A stretch of DNA of 64,000 nucleotides, from positions 365,532 to 429,531 of the forward strand of contig LM655194.1 in the NCBI GenBank assembly GCA_000824825.2, given 5' to 3'. The position numbers and the translations under genes are program-made. The number at the start of each line of letters is the position of its first letter. Positions within the stretch are counted from its first letter, which is position 1. The notes under the pieces are model-generated. The model did no database searches. It was not told the origin of the DNA and saw only the letters and a program-made list of their open reading frames with translations. Source of the stretch: Mesorhizobium sp. ORS 3324 (GTDB taxonomy: Bacteria; Pseudomonadota; Alphaproteobacteria; Rhizobiales; Rhizobiaceae). This document shows, in pieces, positions 1 through 7,641 of this stretch.

Positions 1-1790
1 CGACCGAAGCTTATATTGTTCCCGACACCCAGTTGCGCGAGCACCGCGAGCAGTCGGAGCGGCTGATCGCGATTGCCCGCAGCGGCCTGGAGACATTGTT
101 CAAGCAGGTGGCGGGCCAGAACTACGTCTTGCTGCTTGCCGACGCCAAGGGTGTCACCGTCGACTTCCTCGGCGATCCGCTGTTCATGGACCAGTTGCGC
201 AAGGCCGGACTCTATCTCGGCTCGGAGTGGTCGGAGAGCCGCACCGGAACCTGCGGCGTCGGGTCCTGCATCGTCACCGGCGAGGCGATGACCATTCACC
301 AGACCGACCATTTCGACACCACCCACACGCCGCTCTCCTGCACCGCCGCACCGATCTTCGACACCAAGGGTGAGCTGACCGCCGTGCTCGACATTTCGCT
401 ATTGCGTTCGCCGCAGCCGAAGGTCAGCCAGAACCTGGCTCTGCACCTGGTGACCGCCTCGGCGCGACGCATCGAGCTCGCCAATCTGATGGCGCAGATG
501 CACTCCGAATGGGTGTTGCGCTTTTCCCGCTCGCCGGAGTTTCTCGACGTCGATCCGGAAGCGGCCATCGCGCTTGATGCTTCCGGCCGCGTCCTCGGCA
601 CGACGCGCGGCGGAGCCCTGCTTCTGGCGCAAGCAGGCGGCATCGACTGGAGGCAATCGCCATCGCCGATCGGACAGCCGATCTCGCGCTATCTCGACAT
701 GGACATCGACGACTTGCCGAACCTGACACGTGGACGCCCGACCGAGGAGCGGCTGGTGTTCGGCCGCAACGGCAGCGCCCTCTTCGCGCACGCGATTGAA
801 CCGCAGCCGCCGAGTGGACGCCGCGTTCCCGTCGAGGTGCTGCCGAAGCCGATCGCCGAGCTTTCCGGCGGCGACCCGGTGATGGCGGCAATGCAGTGCC
901 GCGCCGCCAAGCTGGCGCGCACCGCCATTCCGATCCTGATCCATGGCGAGACCGGCTCTGGCAAGGAGATTCTTGCCCGCGCGATCCACGACAGCTCCGA
1001 GCGCACCGGCCCCTTCGTGGCCATCAACTGCGCGGCCATCCCGGAACACCTGATCGAGAGCGAGCTTTTCGGCCACATCGCAGGCGCCTTCACCGGCGCC
1101 TCGGCCAAAGGACGCAAAGGGCTGATCGAGAGCGCCGACGGCGGTACGCTCTTCCTCGACGAGATCGGCGATATGCCCTACGCGCTGCAGTCGCGGCTCC
1201 TGAGAGTGATCGCCGAACGCGAACTGATACCGGTCGGCGGCACTGAGCCGCGAGCGATCGACATCAAGATCATCTCGGCCTCGCATCATGACCTGCGCAA
1301 GCTGGTCGCCGAGGGTCGTTTCCGCGAGGACCTGTTCTATCGGCTGAACGCAGCCTCGCTTGTCTTGCCGGCGTTGCGCGAGCGCACCGATTTCGAATGG
1401 CTGCTGGACCGGCTCGTAAGCGATCGCGCGCGCCTTGCCGGCCGGCCGGCAAGGCTGTCGCCGGCGGCACGGCTGGCGCTGATCCGGCACGGCTGGCCCG
1501 GAAACATCCGCGAGCTCGTCAATGCCATCGATCTGGCATTGGCGCTTTGCGAAGACGGCACGATCCAGCCCGCCGACCTGCCCGACTTTGCCCATGCTGC
1601 GGCGGCATCGGTTGTGCCGGCCAGCCTGGTTGCGCTGCGACCTCCCTCGCCTGAGGAAGAGCGGGCGGCATTGCTGAATGCCCTGGCAGCCGCAGGCTGG
1701 AACATTTCCGAAGCCGCCCGGCGTCTCGGCGTCGACCGCACCACAGTGCATCGCCGGATGAAGCGGCTGCGATTGGAAGCGCCCAACTAG
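1..1790 (+). CDS. AcoR-type sigma-54-dependent transcriptional activator (5' partial)
   Basis: Bacterial enhancer-binding protein. The frame is open from base 3 through the TTG at 33 with in-frame residues before it, so the true start lies upstream of the window. Domain order is an N-terminal GAF-like sensor, then an AAA+ ATPase with Walker A GETGSGKE near base 945, the sigma-54 contact motif GAFTGA at 1083-1100 and Walker B FLDEIGD near 1155, then a C-terminal Fis-type helix-turn-helix (SEAARRLGVDRTTVHRRM) near 1708-1760. This layout is that of AcoR and related activators, which sense small organic substrates and turn on an adjacent catabolic operon. A sigma-54 promoter and a monooxygenase gene follow directly, so that gene is the probable target. 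The inducer cannot be read from the sequence. Confidence 0.93.
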   Translation, partial: TEAYIVPDTQLREHREQSERLIAIARSGLETLFKQVAGQNYVLLLADAKGVTVDFLGDPLFMDQLRKAGLYLGSEWSESRTGTCGVGSCIVTGEAMTIHQTDHFDTTHTPLSCTAAPIFDTKGELTAVLDISLLRSPQPKVSQNLALHLVTASARRIELANLMAQMHSEWVLRFSRSPEFLDVDPEAAIALDASGRVLGTTRGGALLLAQAGGIDWRQSPSPIGQPISRYLDMDIDDLPNLTRGRPTEERLVFGRNGSALFAHAIEPQPPSGRRVPVEVLPKPIAELSGGDPVMAAMQCRAAKLARTAIPILIHGETGSGKEILARAIHDSSERTGPFVAINCAAIPEHLIESELFGHIAGAFTGASAKGRKGLIESADGGTLFLDEIGDMPYALQSRLLRVIAERELIPVGGTEPRAIDIKIISASHHDLRKLVAEGRFREDLFYRLNAASLVLPALRERTDFEWLLDRLVSDRARLAGRPARLSPAARLALIRHGWPGNIRELVNAIDLALALCEDGTIQPADLPDFAHAAAASVVPASLVALRPPSPEEERAALLNALAAAGWNISEAARRLGVDRTTVHRRMKRLRLEAPN

Positions 1791-1843
1791 AGCAATTCCA
1801 GGAAAAGTGTGAGCGGTTTTCCGTCCGGAATTGCGTCAAAACA
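1791..1843. repeat. Dispersed rhizobial palindromic repeat, copy 1
   Basis: GCAATTCC ... GGAATTGC ends flank a core with AAAAGTGTGAGCGGTTTTCCG. It starts immediately after the activator stop codon. Related copies lie at 16655-16710, 34867-34920, 56871-56930 and 56937-56981, all intergenic. Confidence 0.8.
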
Positions 1844-1849
1844 AGGAGA

Positions 1850-1890
1850 TAGAGCGGTTCGCCGTTTCCGTGAAACGGTGAACCGCTCTA
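1850..1890. repeat. Long near-perfect hairpin behind the activator gene
   Basis: Arms 1850-1868 and 1872-1890 are complementary over 19 positions with one mismatch (TAGAGCGGTTC ... GAACCGCTCTA outer part, CCGTTTC/GAAACGG inner part). It adjoins repeat copy 1. It may end the activator transcript, but there is no T-run. Confidence 0.7.
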
Positions 1891-1892
1891 GC

Positions 1893-1939
1893 GTTGCAGC
1901 GGCTGTGGCGCGCTGTAGCGCACGCAACACCGCTGCAAC
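1893..1939. promoter_or_regulatory. Candidate upstream activating sequence for the AcoR-like protein
   Basis: A perfect 10-base inverted repeat (GTTGCAGCGG at 1893-1902, CCGCTGCAAC at 1930-1939) surrounds an inner GCGCT-GT-AGCGC. It ends 66 bases before the -24 element, a normal distance for an enhancer-binding protein site. Assignment to this regulator is inference. Confidence 0.5.
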
Positions 1940-2005
1940 AGGCAGGATGACGGAGAGGCGCTCTAACCGATTGATTCCATTGCAATCCTCATTAGACACC
2001 GTGGC

Positions 2006-2021
2006 TGGCACGCCGCTTGCT
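2006..2021 (+). promoter_or_regulatory. Sigma-54 (-24/-12) promoter
   Basis: TGGCAC-N5-TTGCT with the invariant GG and GC exactly spaced (TGGCAC 2006-2011, GCCGC, TTGCT 2017-2021). Transcription would start near 2032, about 14 bases before the ribosome binding site of the monooxygenase gene. It lies beside a gene for a sigma-54 activator, which supports the call strongly. Confidence 0.88.
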
Positions 2022-2057
2022 GTTCATGCCAGGACTCAAGCAAGTGGAGGAGAACAA

Positions 2058-3866
2058 ATGCTCGAGAGGACACCCACCACCAAAGCGCAGGCGCTGCTCG
2101 ACAAGTTCGGCAAGGCGTTGGAGGCCGGCGACATCGAGACCGCCGTCAATTGCTTCCAGGAAGACTGCTACTGGCGCGACCTGGTCACGTTCACCTGGAA
2201 TCTGAAAACGATGGAGGGCCGCGACCAGATCCGCGATATGCTGCAGGCGACGCTGGCCAACACCAGGCCGACCGGCTGGACGGTGGCCAAAGGCGAGGAA
2301 GCGACAGAGGACGCCGGCATCACCACCGCCTGGATCACGTTCGAGACCGGCGTGGCGCGCGGCTTTGGCCTTGTGCGGTTCAAGGGCGACCTGATCTGGA
2401 CGCTGCTCACGACCATTGCCGAGCTGAAGGATCATGAGGAGAAGGCTGGCTTTACCCGCCCGCTCGGCGCCAAGCACGGCCACGGCAAGGGCCGCAAGAC
2501 ATGGCGCGAGGAGCGCGACGATGAGATCGCCGAACTCGGTCACAGCCGGCAGCCCTATGTCGTCATCATCGGCGGCGGCCAGGGCGGCATTGCGCTCGGT
2601 GCCAGGCTGAAACAGCTCGGCGTGCCGACCATCATCGTCGAGAAGAACGAACGTCCGGGCGATTCCTGGCGCAAGCGCTACAAGTCGCTCTGCCTGCACG
2701 ACCCGGTCTGGTACGATCACCTGCCCTATATCGACTTTCCGAAGAACTGGCCGATCTTTGCGCCGAAGGACAAGATCGGCGACTGGCTGGAGATGTACAC
2801 CAGGGTGATGGAGTTGAACTACTGGTCCTCCACCACCGCGAAGTCCGCCACATATGACGAGAAGGCCAAGGAATGGACCGTTGTCGTCGAACGTGATGGC
2901 AAGGAGATCGTGCTGAAGCCGAAGCAGTTGGTGCTGGCAACCGGCATGTCCGGCAAGGCGAACTGGCCGAAATACAAGGGCCAGGACATCTTCAAGGGCG
3001 AGCAGCAGCATTCCTCGACCCATCCCGGCCCGGACAAATATGTCAGCAAGAAGGTGGTCGTGATCGGCTCCAACAACTCTGCCCACGACATCTGCGCGGC
3101 GCTGTGGGAAGCAGGCGCGGACGTGACCATGGTGCAGCGCTCGTCCACCCACATCGTCAAGTCCGACACGCTGATGGATATCGGCCTTGGCGCGCTCTAT
3201 TCGGAGCAGGCGGTGGAGAACGGCATGACGACGCGAAAGGCCGACATGATCTTCGCCTCCCTGCCCTACCGCATCCTGCATGAATTCCAGATTCCGCTCT
3301 ACGAGCAGATGAAGGAGCGCGACGCCAAGTTCTACGAGGATCTGGAAAAGGCCGGCTTCATGCTCGACTGGGGCGACGACGGCTCGGGTCTCTTCATGAA
3401 GTATCTGCGCCGCGGCTCCGGCTATTACATCGATGTCGGCGCCTGTGACCTCGTCATCGACGGCTCGATCAAGCTGAAGAGCGGCCCGGGTGCGGCGGTG
3501 CAGGAACTCACCGAAACCGGCGTCAAATTCGTCGACGGCACCGAATTGCCGGCCGATCTGGTGATCTACGCCACCGGCTACGGCTCAATGAATGGCTGGG
3601 CCGCCGACCTTATCTCGCAGGAAGTGGCCGACAAGGTCGGCAAGGTCTGGGGTCTCGGCTCCAACACCACAAAGGATCCCGGCCCCTGGGAAGGCGAGCA
3701 GCGCAACATGTGGAAGCCGACGCAGCAGGAAGCGCTCTGGTTCCACGGCGGCAACCTGCATCAGTCGCGCCACTATTCGCTGTATCTGTCGTTGCAGCTG
3801 AAAGCCAGGCAGGTCGGCTTGCCGACGCCCGTCTACGGGCTGCAGCAGGTCTATCACAAGGCCTGA
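2058..3866 (+). CDS. Flavin-containing monooxygenase with NTF2-like N-terminal domain
   Basis: About 602 residues. ATG 2058 is chosen because GGAGGAG lies at 2046-2052 and the sigma-54 start site is just upstream; earlier in-frame codons would precede the promoter. Residues about 8-130 resemble a SnoaL/NTF2-like fold. An FAD-binding Rossmann motif GGGQGG follows near 170, an FMO-type FKGEQQHSS signature near 312, a second dinucleotide motif (VVVIGSNNSAHD) near 333, and ATGY near 505. Class B flavin monooxygenases (FMO, Baeyer-Villiger and YUCCA types) use NADPH and O2 to oxygenate small substrates. It is probably induced by the upstream AcoR-like protein. The substrate is unknown; a ketone, amine or sulfide oxygenase are all possible. 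Confidence 0.88.
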   Translation: MLERTPTTKAQALLDKFGKALEAGDIETAVNCFQEDCYWRDLVTFTWNLKTMEGRDQIRDMLQATLANTRPTGWTVAKGEEATEDAGITTAWITFETGVARGFGLVRFKGDLIWTLLTTIAELKDHEEKAGFTRPLGAKHGHGKGRKTWREERDDEIAELGHSRQPYVVIIGGGQGGIALGARLKQLGVPTIIVEKNERPGDSWRKRYKSLCLHDPVWYDHLPYIDFPKNWPIFAPKDKIGDWLEMYTRVMELNYWSSTTAKSATYDEKAKEWTVVVERDGKEIVLKPKQLVLATGMSGKANWPKYKGQDIFKGEQQHSSTHPGPDKYVSKKVVVIGSNNSAHDICAALWEAGADVTMVQRSSTHIVKSDTLMDIGLGALYSEQAVENGMTTRKADMIFASLPYRILHEFQIPLYEQMKERDAKFYEDLEKAGFMLDWGDDGSGLFMKYLRRGSGYYIDVGACDLVIDGSIKLKSGPGAAVQELTETGVKFVDGTELPADLVIYATGYGSMNGWAADLISQEVADKVGKVWGLGSNTTKDPGPWEGEQRNMWKPTQQEALWFHGGNLHQSRHYSLYLSLQLKARQVGLPTPVYGLQQVYHKA

Positions 3867-3883
3867 AGCCGGCCCCCTATGAT

Positions 3884-3913
3884 AGACGGAAGCCCGGCTG
3901 CGGGCTTCCGTCT
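3884..3913. terminator. Strong hairpin between convergent genes
   Basis: AGACGGAAGCCCG, loop GCTG, then CGGGCTTCCGTCT: 13 perfect pairs just after the monooxygenase stop. There is no T-run on either strand, so its strength as an intrinsic terminator is uncertain. The position between convergent genes fits a shared transcript end. Confidence 0.6.
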
Positions 3914-3985
3914 GTCATGCTGCCGTGAGCATCGAGCTGTGCCGCGGCCGTTACGAGTGGGCCCATATTGGCGCAATCCGATGGC

Positions 3986-4513
3986 CTATCGATCTCTCCC
4001 TATCCGCTTCCAGTAGATGAGCGTGCCGGTGAGCCCGCCATGCGGCTTCAGCGCGTAGTCAGGAATCTCGCCGGCCAGCGTGAAGCCGAGTTTCTCATAG
4101 AGGCCGGCCGCCCCCTCCTCGCTGTCCGTGTCAAGGACCAGCAAGGTGCGGCCCTTCTCGACGGCCAGGTCCTCGGCAGCCCGTATCAGGCGGGTTGCAA
4201 TGCCTTTGCCGCGATGGTCGAGTCGGGTCATCATTTTCGCGATCTCGGCACGGTGCGGCTGGTTGGGCGGGCAATCGAGAAGCAGCGTGACGGTGCCGAC
4301 AAGCGCCTCGCCGTCCCATGCGCCGAACACCGCCCTTTCCCCGCGCGCCGCGGCCGCGAGCGACTTGTGCCAGAATTCCTTTGCCGCATCAAAAGGCAAC
4401 GGATCCATAAAGCTCACCGATCCGCCGGCGGCGACCGTCTCGATCAGCAGATCGGCCAGCATCCCGCTGGTTTTCGCGTCGTCGCTCAACGCCCTGATTT
4501 CAAGCAAATCCAT
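3986..4513 (-). CDS. GNAT family N-acetyltransferase
   Basis: 175 residues, the normal length for a single GNAT domain. The acetyl-CoA pyrophosphate loop is visible as RGKGIATRLIRAAE, preceded by the strand containing PHRAEIAKMM and followed by EKGRTLLVLDTDSEEGAAGLYEKLGF, the usual C-terminal half of the fold. It transfers an acetyl group from acetyl-CoA to an amine; the acceptor cannot be predicted. It converges with the monooxygenase gene and follows the XRE/small-protein pair on the same strand with a gap of about 40 bases, so it might share their transcript. Confidence 0.85.
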   Translation of the reverse strand: MDLLEIRALSDDAKTSGMLADLLIETVAAGGSVSFMDPLPFDAAKEFWHKSLAAAARGERAVFGAWDGEALVGTVTLLLDCPPNQPHRAEIAKMMTRLDHRGKGIATRLIRAAEDLAVEKGRTLLVLDTDSEEGAAGLYEKLGFTLAGEIPDYALKPHGGLTGTLIYWKRIGRDR

Positions 4514-4552
4514 ATTGGTACTTCTCCAGGCAAATGAGAGCTCGTGCCGCGG

Positions 4553-4861
4553 TCATTCGAAATGACTGGTCCGCCTGCGCCGCCGCGCCCGGCGGATTTC
4601 TGCGATGCGCTCGGCGTCGTCTTCGCTGAGAGGCCGTCCGCGCTCCAGGATCTCAAGCGTGTATTCCTCGTAGGTCAGGCCGAGTCGCTCGGCCCTTTCC
4701 AGCCGCATCAGCATGACGGTCTGGCTCGGCGCCTTCCAGGCTTTGTCGTGGGCGGCGCGCCAGGCGAGGAAGATGTAGGCGTCGCCCTTGCCCCAGGGCG
4801 GGCCTTCATAGTCGTCGAGAGGCGGCCCGCCATTGTGCGAGCGTCTCGGTCGGCGCGCCAT
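4553..4861 (-). CDS. Small conserved-looking protein of unknown function (NGGPPL motif)
   Basis: 102 residues starting at the ATG (MARRPRRSHNGGPPLDD) four bases after the stop of the XRE-cupin gene; longer frames would run back into that gene. The N terminus is basic with an HNGGPPLDD motif, the middle is rich in aromatic residues (WRAAHDKAWKAP), and the end is an arginine tract (RRARRRRRTSHFE). I do not recognise a characterised family. The tight spacing implies co-transcription with the XRE gene. Confidence 0.7.
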   Translation of the reverse strand: MARRPRRSHNGGPPLDDYEGPPWGKGDAYIFLAWRAAHDKAWKAPSQTVMLMRLERAERLGLTYEEYTLEILERGRPLSEDDAERIAEIRRARRRRRTSHFE

Positions 4862-4865
4862 GCGA

Positions 4866-5432
4866 TCAACCCCTGACCAGCGCCACCAGATAGTCGGCGG
4901 CTTCCGGCCCAGGCGCATGGAATGTGCAATCCGAAGGGGCCCCGAGCGCCAGGCAGTCGCCGGGTTCGAGCCTGTGCACGACATCGCCTTCGGTGAAGTC
5001 GAGGCGGCCGCCGATCAGCCAGATCTGCTGCTTGATGAAGGCATAGGACGCTGCCGGGAAACTCACCTTTGCACCCGCCGGCAGGCTGACCCGGATGAGT
5101 TCGAGCGGCATTTGCGAGGCCGGTGACAGATGCCGCCTGACATAGCCGGTCGCCGGATCCTGCCAGACCGGCTGCTCGTCCTTGCGGGACACGCCGCCGC
5201 CCTGCATCTCGGCTCGCGCGATCAGCGTCGAGAGCGTCATGCCGAAAGCCGACGCTATGCGCACCAGGAGCGCCGCGGTCGGGCTTGTCATGCCGCGCTC
5301 CATGGCGCTCAGCATCGCCTTTGAAACATCCGACCGCTCGGCGAGCTCGGCCAGCGACCATCCCCGCAAATCCCGCTCGGACCGTATCCGTCTGCCGATC
5401 GTGGATGTGATGTCGTTCGATATATCAGCCAT
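4866..5432 (-). CDS. XRE family transcriptional regulator with C-terminal cupin domain
   Basis: 188 residues from ATG 5432; a GTG at 5459 would add nine residues. The N-terminal helix-turn-helix (LAELAERSDVSKAMLSAMERG) spans about residues 25-75. The C-terminal half is a cupin_2-like barrel (around EGDVVHRLEPGDCLALGAPSDCTFH) that would bind a small ligand or metal. Proteins of this design usually repress their own operon and neighbouring metabolic genes. A palindrome at 5416-5449 covers the start codon and suggests autoregulation. The divergent neighbour is a HerA-like ATPase gene. Confidence 0.88.
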   Translation of the reverse strand: MADISNDITSTIGRRIRSERDLRGWSLAELAERSDVSKAMLSAMERGMTSPTAALLVRIASAFGMTLSTLIARAEMQGGGVSRKDEQPVWQDPATGYVRRHLSPASQMPLELIRVSLPAGAKVSFPAASYAFIKQQIWLIGGRLDFTEGDVVHRLEPGDCLALGAPSDCTFHAPGPEAADYLVALVRG

Positions 5433-5449
5433 TGGTCCAATATATCGAA
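5416..5449. promoter_or_regulatory. Candidate autoregulatory operator of the XRE-cupin gene
   Basis: Ten-base arms TTCGATATAT (5416-5425) and ATATATCGAA (5440-5449) enclose 14 bases that hold a second inverted repeat ATTGG-T-CCAAT. The site overlaps ATG 5432. The AT-rich block stands out against GC-rich surroundings. Function is inferred from symmetry and place. Confidence 0.55.
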
Positions 5450-5584
5450 ATTCAGACACAGCGAAAGAGGCTGTTAGGTTGATTTTTCGCGACCGCCTTA
5501 ACGGGGCCTACACCATCCAACCTCACCCGACCTTAACCCCGATTGGCTAGCTTCGACGCTCGAGGGGAATGGGACAGGTCACCG

Positions 5585-7414
5585 ATGTTTGTTGAACGCG
5601 AAGCCTCCGTTGGGGAACCGACCTCGCAGGAGCGCCGCAACGCCCAACAAAGCGACAAGCGCATCCTGGGTAATGTCGTGCAGTGCGACGGCGCCCGCGC
5701 CACCATAAGCGCCTATGCCGAGGATGCCGAAGGCACGGTCACCGGCCTGTGGACCGTCGGCAAGATGATTTCCATCAACCTTGGCTCGACGCGCACCGTT
5801 GGCCTTGTCTACGCCATCGGCAAGTCGGACCGCGCCTGGAGCAACGAAGGCCAGAACCCCATCGAGGTCAGCATCGAGCTGATCGGCGAGGTGCGGGACG
5901 GCGCCGAGCCCGGCGCCAAACCTGTCTTCGACCGCGGCATCACCACCTATCCGCATATCGGCGCCATTGCCCACCGTATCCGCAGCCGCGACCTGCAAGC
6001 CGTCTACGATCTCGCCGGCCGCCATTCGATCACCATCGGCACGCTGTCGCAGGACGAGGCGATCGATGCCAACATCGCCATCGACGACACGCTGGCGCGC
6101 CATTTCGCCATCGTCGGCACGACCGGCGTCGGCAAATCCACGGCCGTCTCGCTGCTGTTGCGCAAGTCGATCGAGGCCCGGCCGGACCTGCGCGTGCTGA
6201 TCCTCGACCCGCACAACGAGTTTGCCGCCTCGCTTCCGGAATATTGCGTGAAGGTCGATTCCAGGACGCTCGACCTGCCGTTCTGGATGTTCAGGCTGGA
6301 AGAATTCGCCGAGGTGCTGTTTCGCGGGCGCGAGACCGTTCCGGAGGAAGTGGACGTCCTGCGCGACCTCATCCCGGCCGCCAAGAATCTCTACCGCAAT
6401 CCGAGCTCCGGCAGTTACGTCAGACGCGGCAGCGACGCCCTGACGGCGGACACGCCGGTGCCTTACCGCATCGCCGACCTGCTCAAGCAGATCGATGAGC
6501 GCATGGGCTTGCTTGAGAGCAAGAACGACCGCCCGACGCTGAAGTCACTGAGAACACGCATCGAATCGGCGGCGGGTGACCCACGCTATCGATTCATGTT
6601 CAATTCGCGGCTGATCGAGGACACCATCCACGAGACGATCGGCAACATCTTCCGCGTGCCCAACCACGGTCGCCCGGTAACCTGCTTCGAGATGGCGGGC
6701 ATGCCGTCCGAGGTTGTCAATTCCGTCTGCTCCGTGCTGGCGCGCCTTGCGTTCGACCTTGCACTCTGGAGCGAGGGCCGGCTGCGGCTTCTCCTGCTTT
6801 GCGAGGAGGCGCACCGCTACATGCCGGCCGATCCGCGCCTCGGCTTCGCGCCGACCAGGCACGCCTTGTCGCGCATTGCCAAGGAAGGCCGCAAGTATGG
6901 CTGCTACCTCGGCGTCGTCACCCAGCGCCCGGGCGAGCTCGATCCGACCATCCTGTCGCAATGCTCGACCTTCTTCGCAATGCGGCTCGCCAACGAGCAG
7001 GACCAGGCGATCATCCGCTCGGCGATCGCCGATTCCTCGGCCTCGACGCTGGCCTTCCTGTCTTCGATGGGACAGCGCGAGGCCATCGCCTTCGGCGAAG
7101 GCGTGGCGACCACGATGCGGCTCAAATTCGAGAAATTGTCCCGGGAATTCATCCCCGGAACGGCAAAGCGCGAGCAGACCCTGCCTGCGGAAGCCGGCGA
7201 CGACGTCGATCTCGCGGGCATCGTCGAGCGGCTGCGCAACGTGCCGAAACCGCAGCAGTCGATAGCCTTCGCCGAGGCGGTCGACACCAGCCGCCAGGCC
7301 GGCGATCCCGACTACCGCAAGCCGGCGGCCCCGCGAGTGCAGCCAGACGACGATTTCGACATGCGTTATGGCTTAAGACCCTCGACCTTCGGCATGCGCC
7401 AGCAGAACGACTAA
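5585..7414 (+). CDS. HerA-like ATPase (helicase HerA central domain, DUF87 type)
   Basis: 609 residues from ATG 5585, with AGG just upstream. An N-terminal beta-barrel region (about 20-120) resembles the HAS domain of HerA. Walker A is GTTGVGKST near residue 180 and Walker B LLLLCEEAHRYMP near 403; an arginine/sensor segment (RIAKEGRKYGCYLGVVTQRPGELD) follows. HerA/FtsK-like ATPases form hexameric rings that move DNA and normally pair with the NurA nuclease in archaea; no nurA-like gene lies nearby. In rhizobia such stand-alone proteins are uncharacterised. It is monocistronic and converges on the diguanylate cyclase gene. Confidence 0.85.
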   Translation: MFVEREASVGEPTSQERRNAQQSDKRILGNVVQCDGARATISAYAEDAEGTVTGLWTVGKMISINLGSTRTVGLVYAIGKSDRAWSNEGQNPIEVSIELIGEVRDGAEPGAKPVFDRGITTYPHIGAIAHRIRSRDLQAVYDLAGRHSITIGTLSQDEAIDANIAIDDTLARHFAIVGTTGVGKSTAVSLLLRKSIEARPDLRVLILDPHNEFAASLPEYCVKVDSRTLDLPFWMFRLEEFAEVLFRGRETVPEEVDVLRDLIPAAKNLYRNPSSGSYVRRGSDALTADTPVPYRIADLLKQIDERMGLLESKNDRPTLKSLRTRIESAAGDPRYRFMFNSRLIEDTIHETIGNIFRVPNHGRPVTCFEMAGMPSEVVNSVCSVLARLAFDLALWSEGRLRLLLLCEEAHRYMPADPRLGFAPTRHALSRIAKEGRKYGCYLGVVTQRPGELDPTILSQCSTFFAMRLANEQDQAIIRSAIADSSASTLAFLSSMGQREAIAFGEGVATTMRLKFEKLSREFIPGTAKREQTLPAEAGDDVDLAGIVERLRNVPKPQQSIAFAEAVDTSRQAGDPDYRKPAAPRVQPDDDFDMRYGLRPSTFGMRQQND

Positions 7415-7492
7415 CTGGCAACGGCGCAGGCACTGCCAAATTCCGTCAGGAAATTCGTCAGGCTGAGTCGACTGGAGTTGCTTTCGAGAACC

Positions 7493-7600
7493 GGAGCGGA
7501 GCGGACAAAAAGTCCGTGAGCACCGGCCTACGCCGGCCGTAGCCTTAACTGCCACGACCACCATGAGTGCTTCGGCCGGCGAAGGCCGGAAGCGCAGAAA
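7493..7600. repeat. Two-hairpin dispersed repeat, copy A
   Basis: Holds CCGGCCTACGCCGG on the left and CCGGCGAAGGCCGG on the right, which are inverted copies of one another, separated by GTAGCCTTAACTGCCACG and ATGAGTGCTTCGG. A second copy, nearly identical over about 100 bases, lies at 21945-22060. It sits between the convergent herA-like and diguanylate cyclase genes. Confidence 0.8.
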
Positions 7601-7641
7601 GCGGCTTCAGGCGGCCAGCATCACGAATTTATGACGGAATT

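Noticed and set aside
1809..2057. N-terminal extension of the flavin monooxygenase from 1809
   Set aside because: It would translate a dispersed repeat, a hairpin and the sigma-54 promoter itself; ATG 2058 has a ribosome site and follows the promoter.
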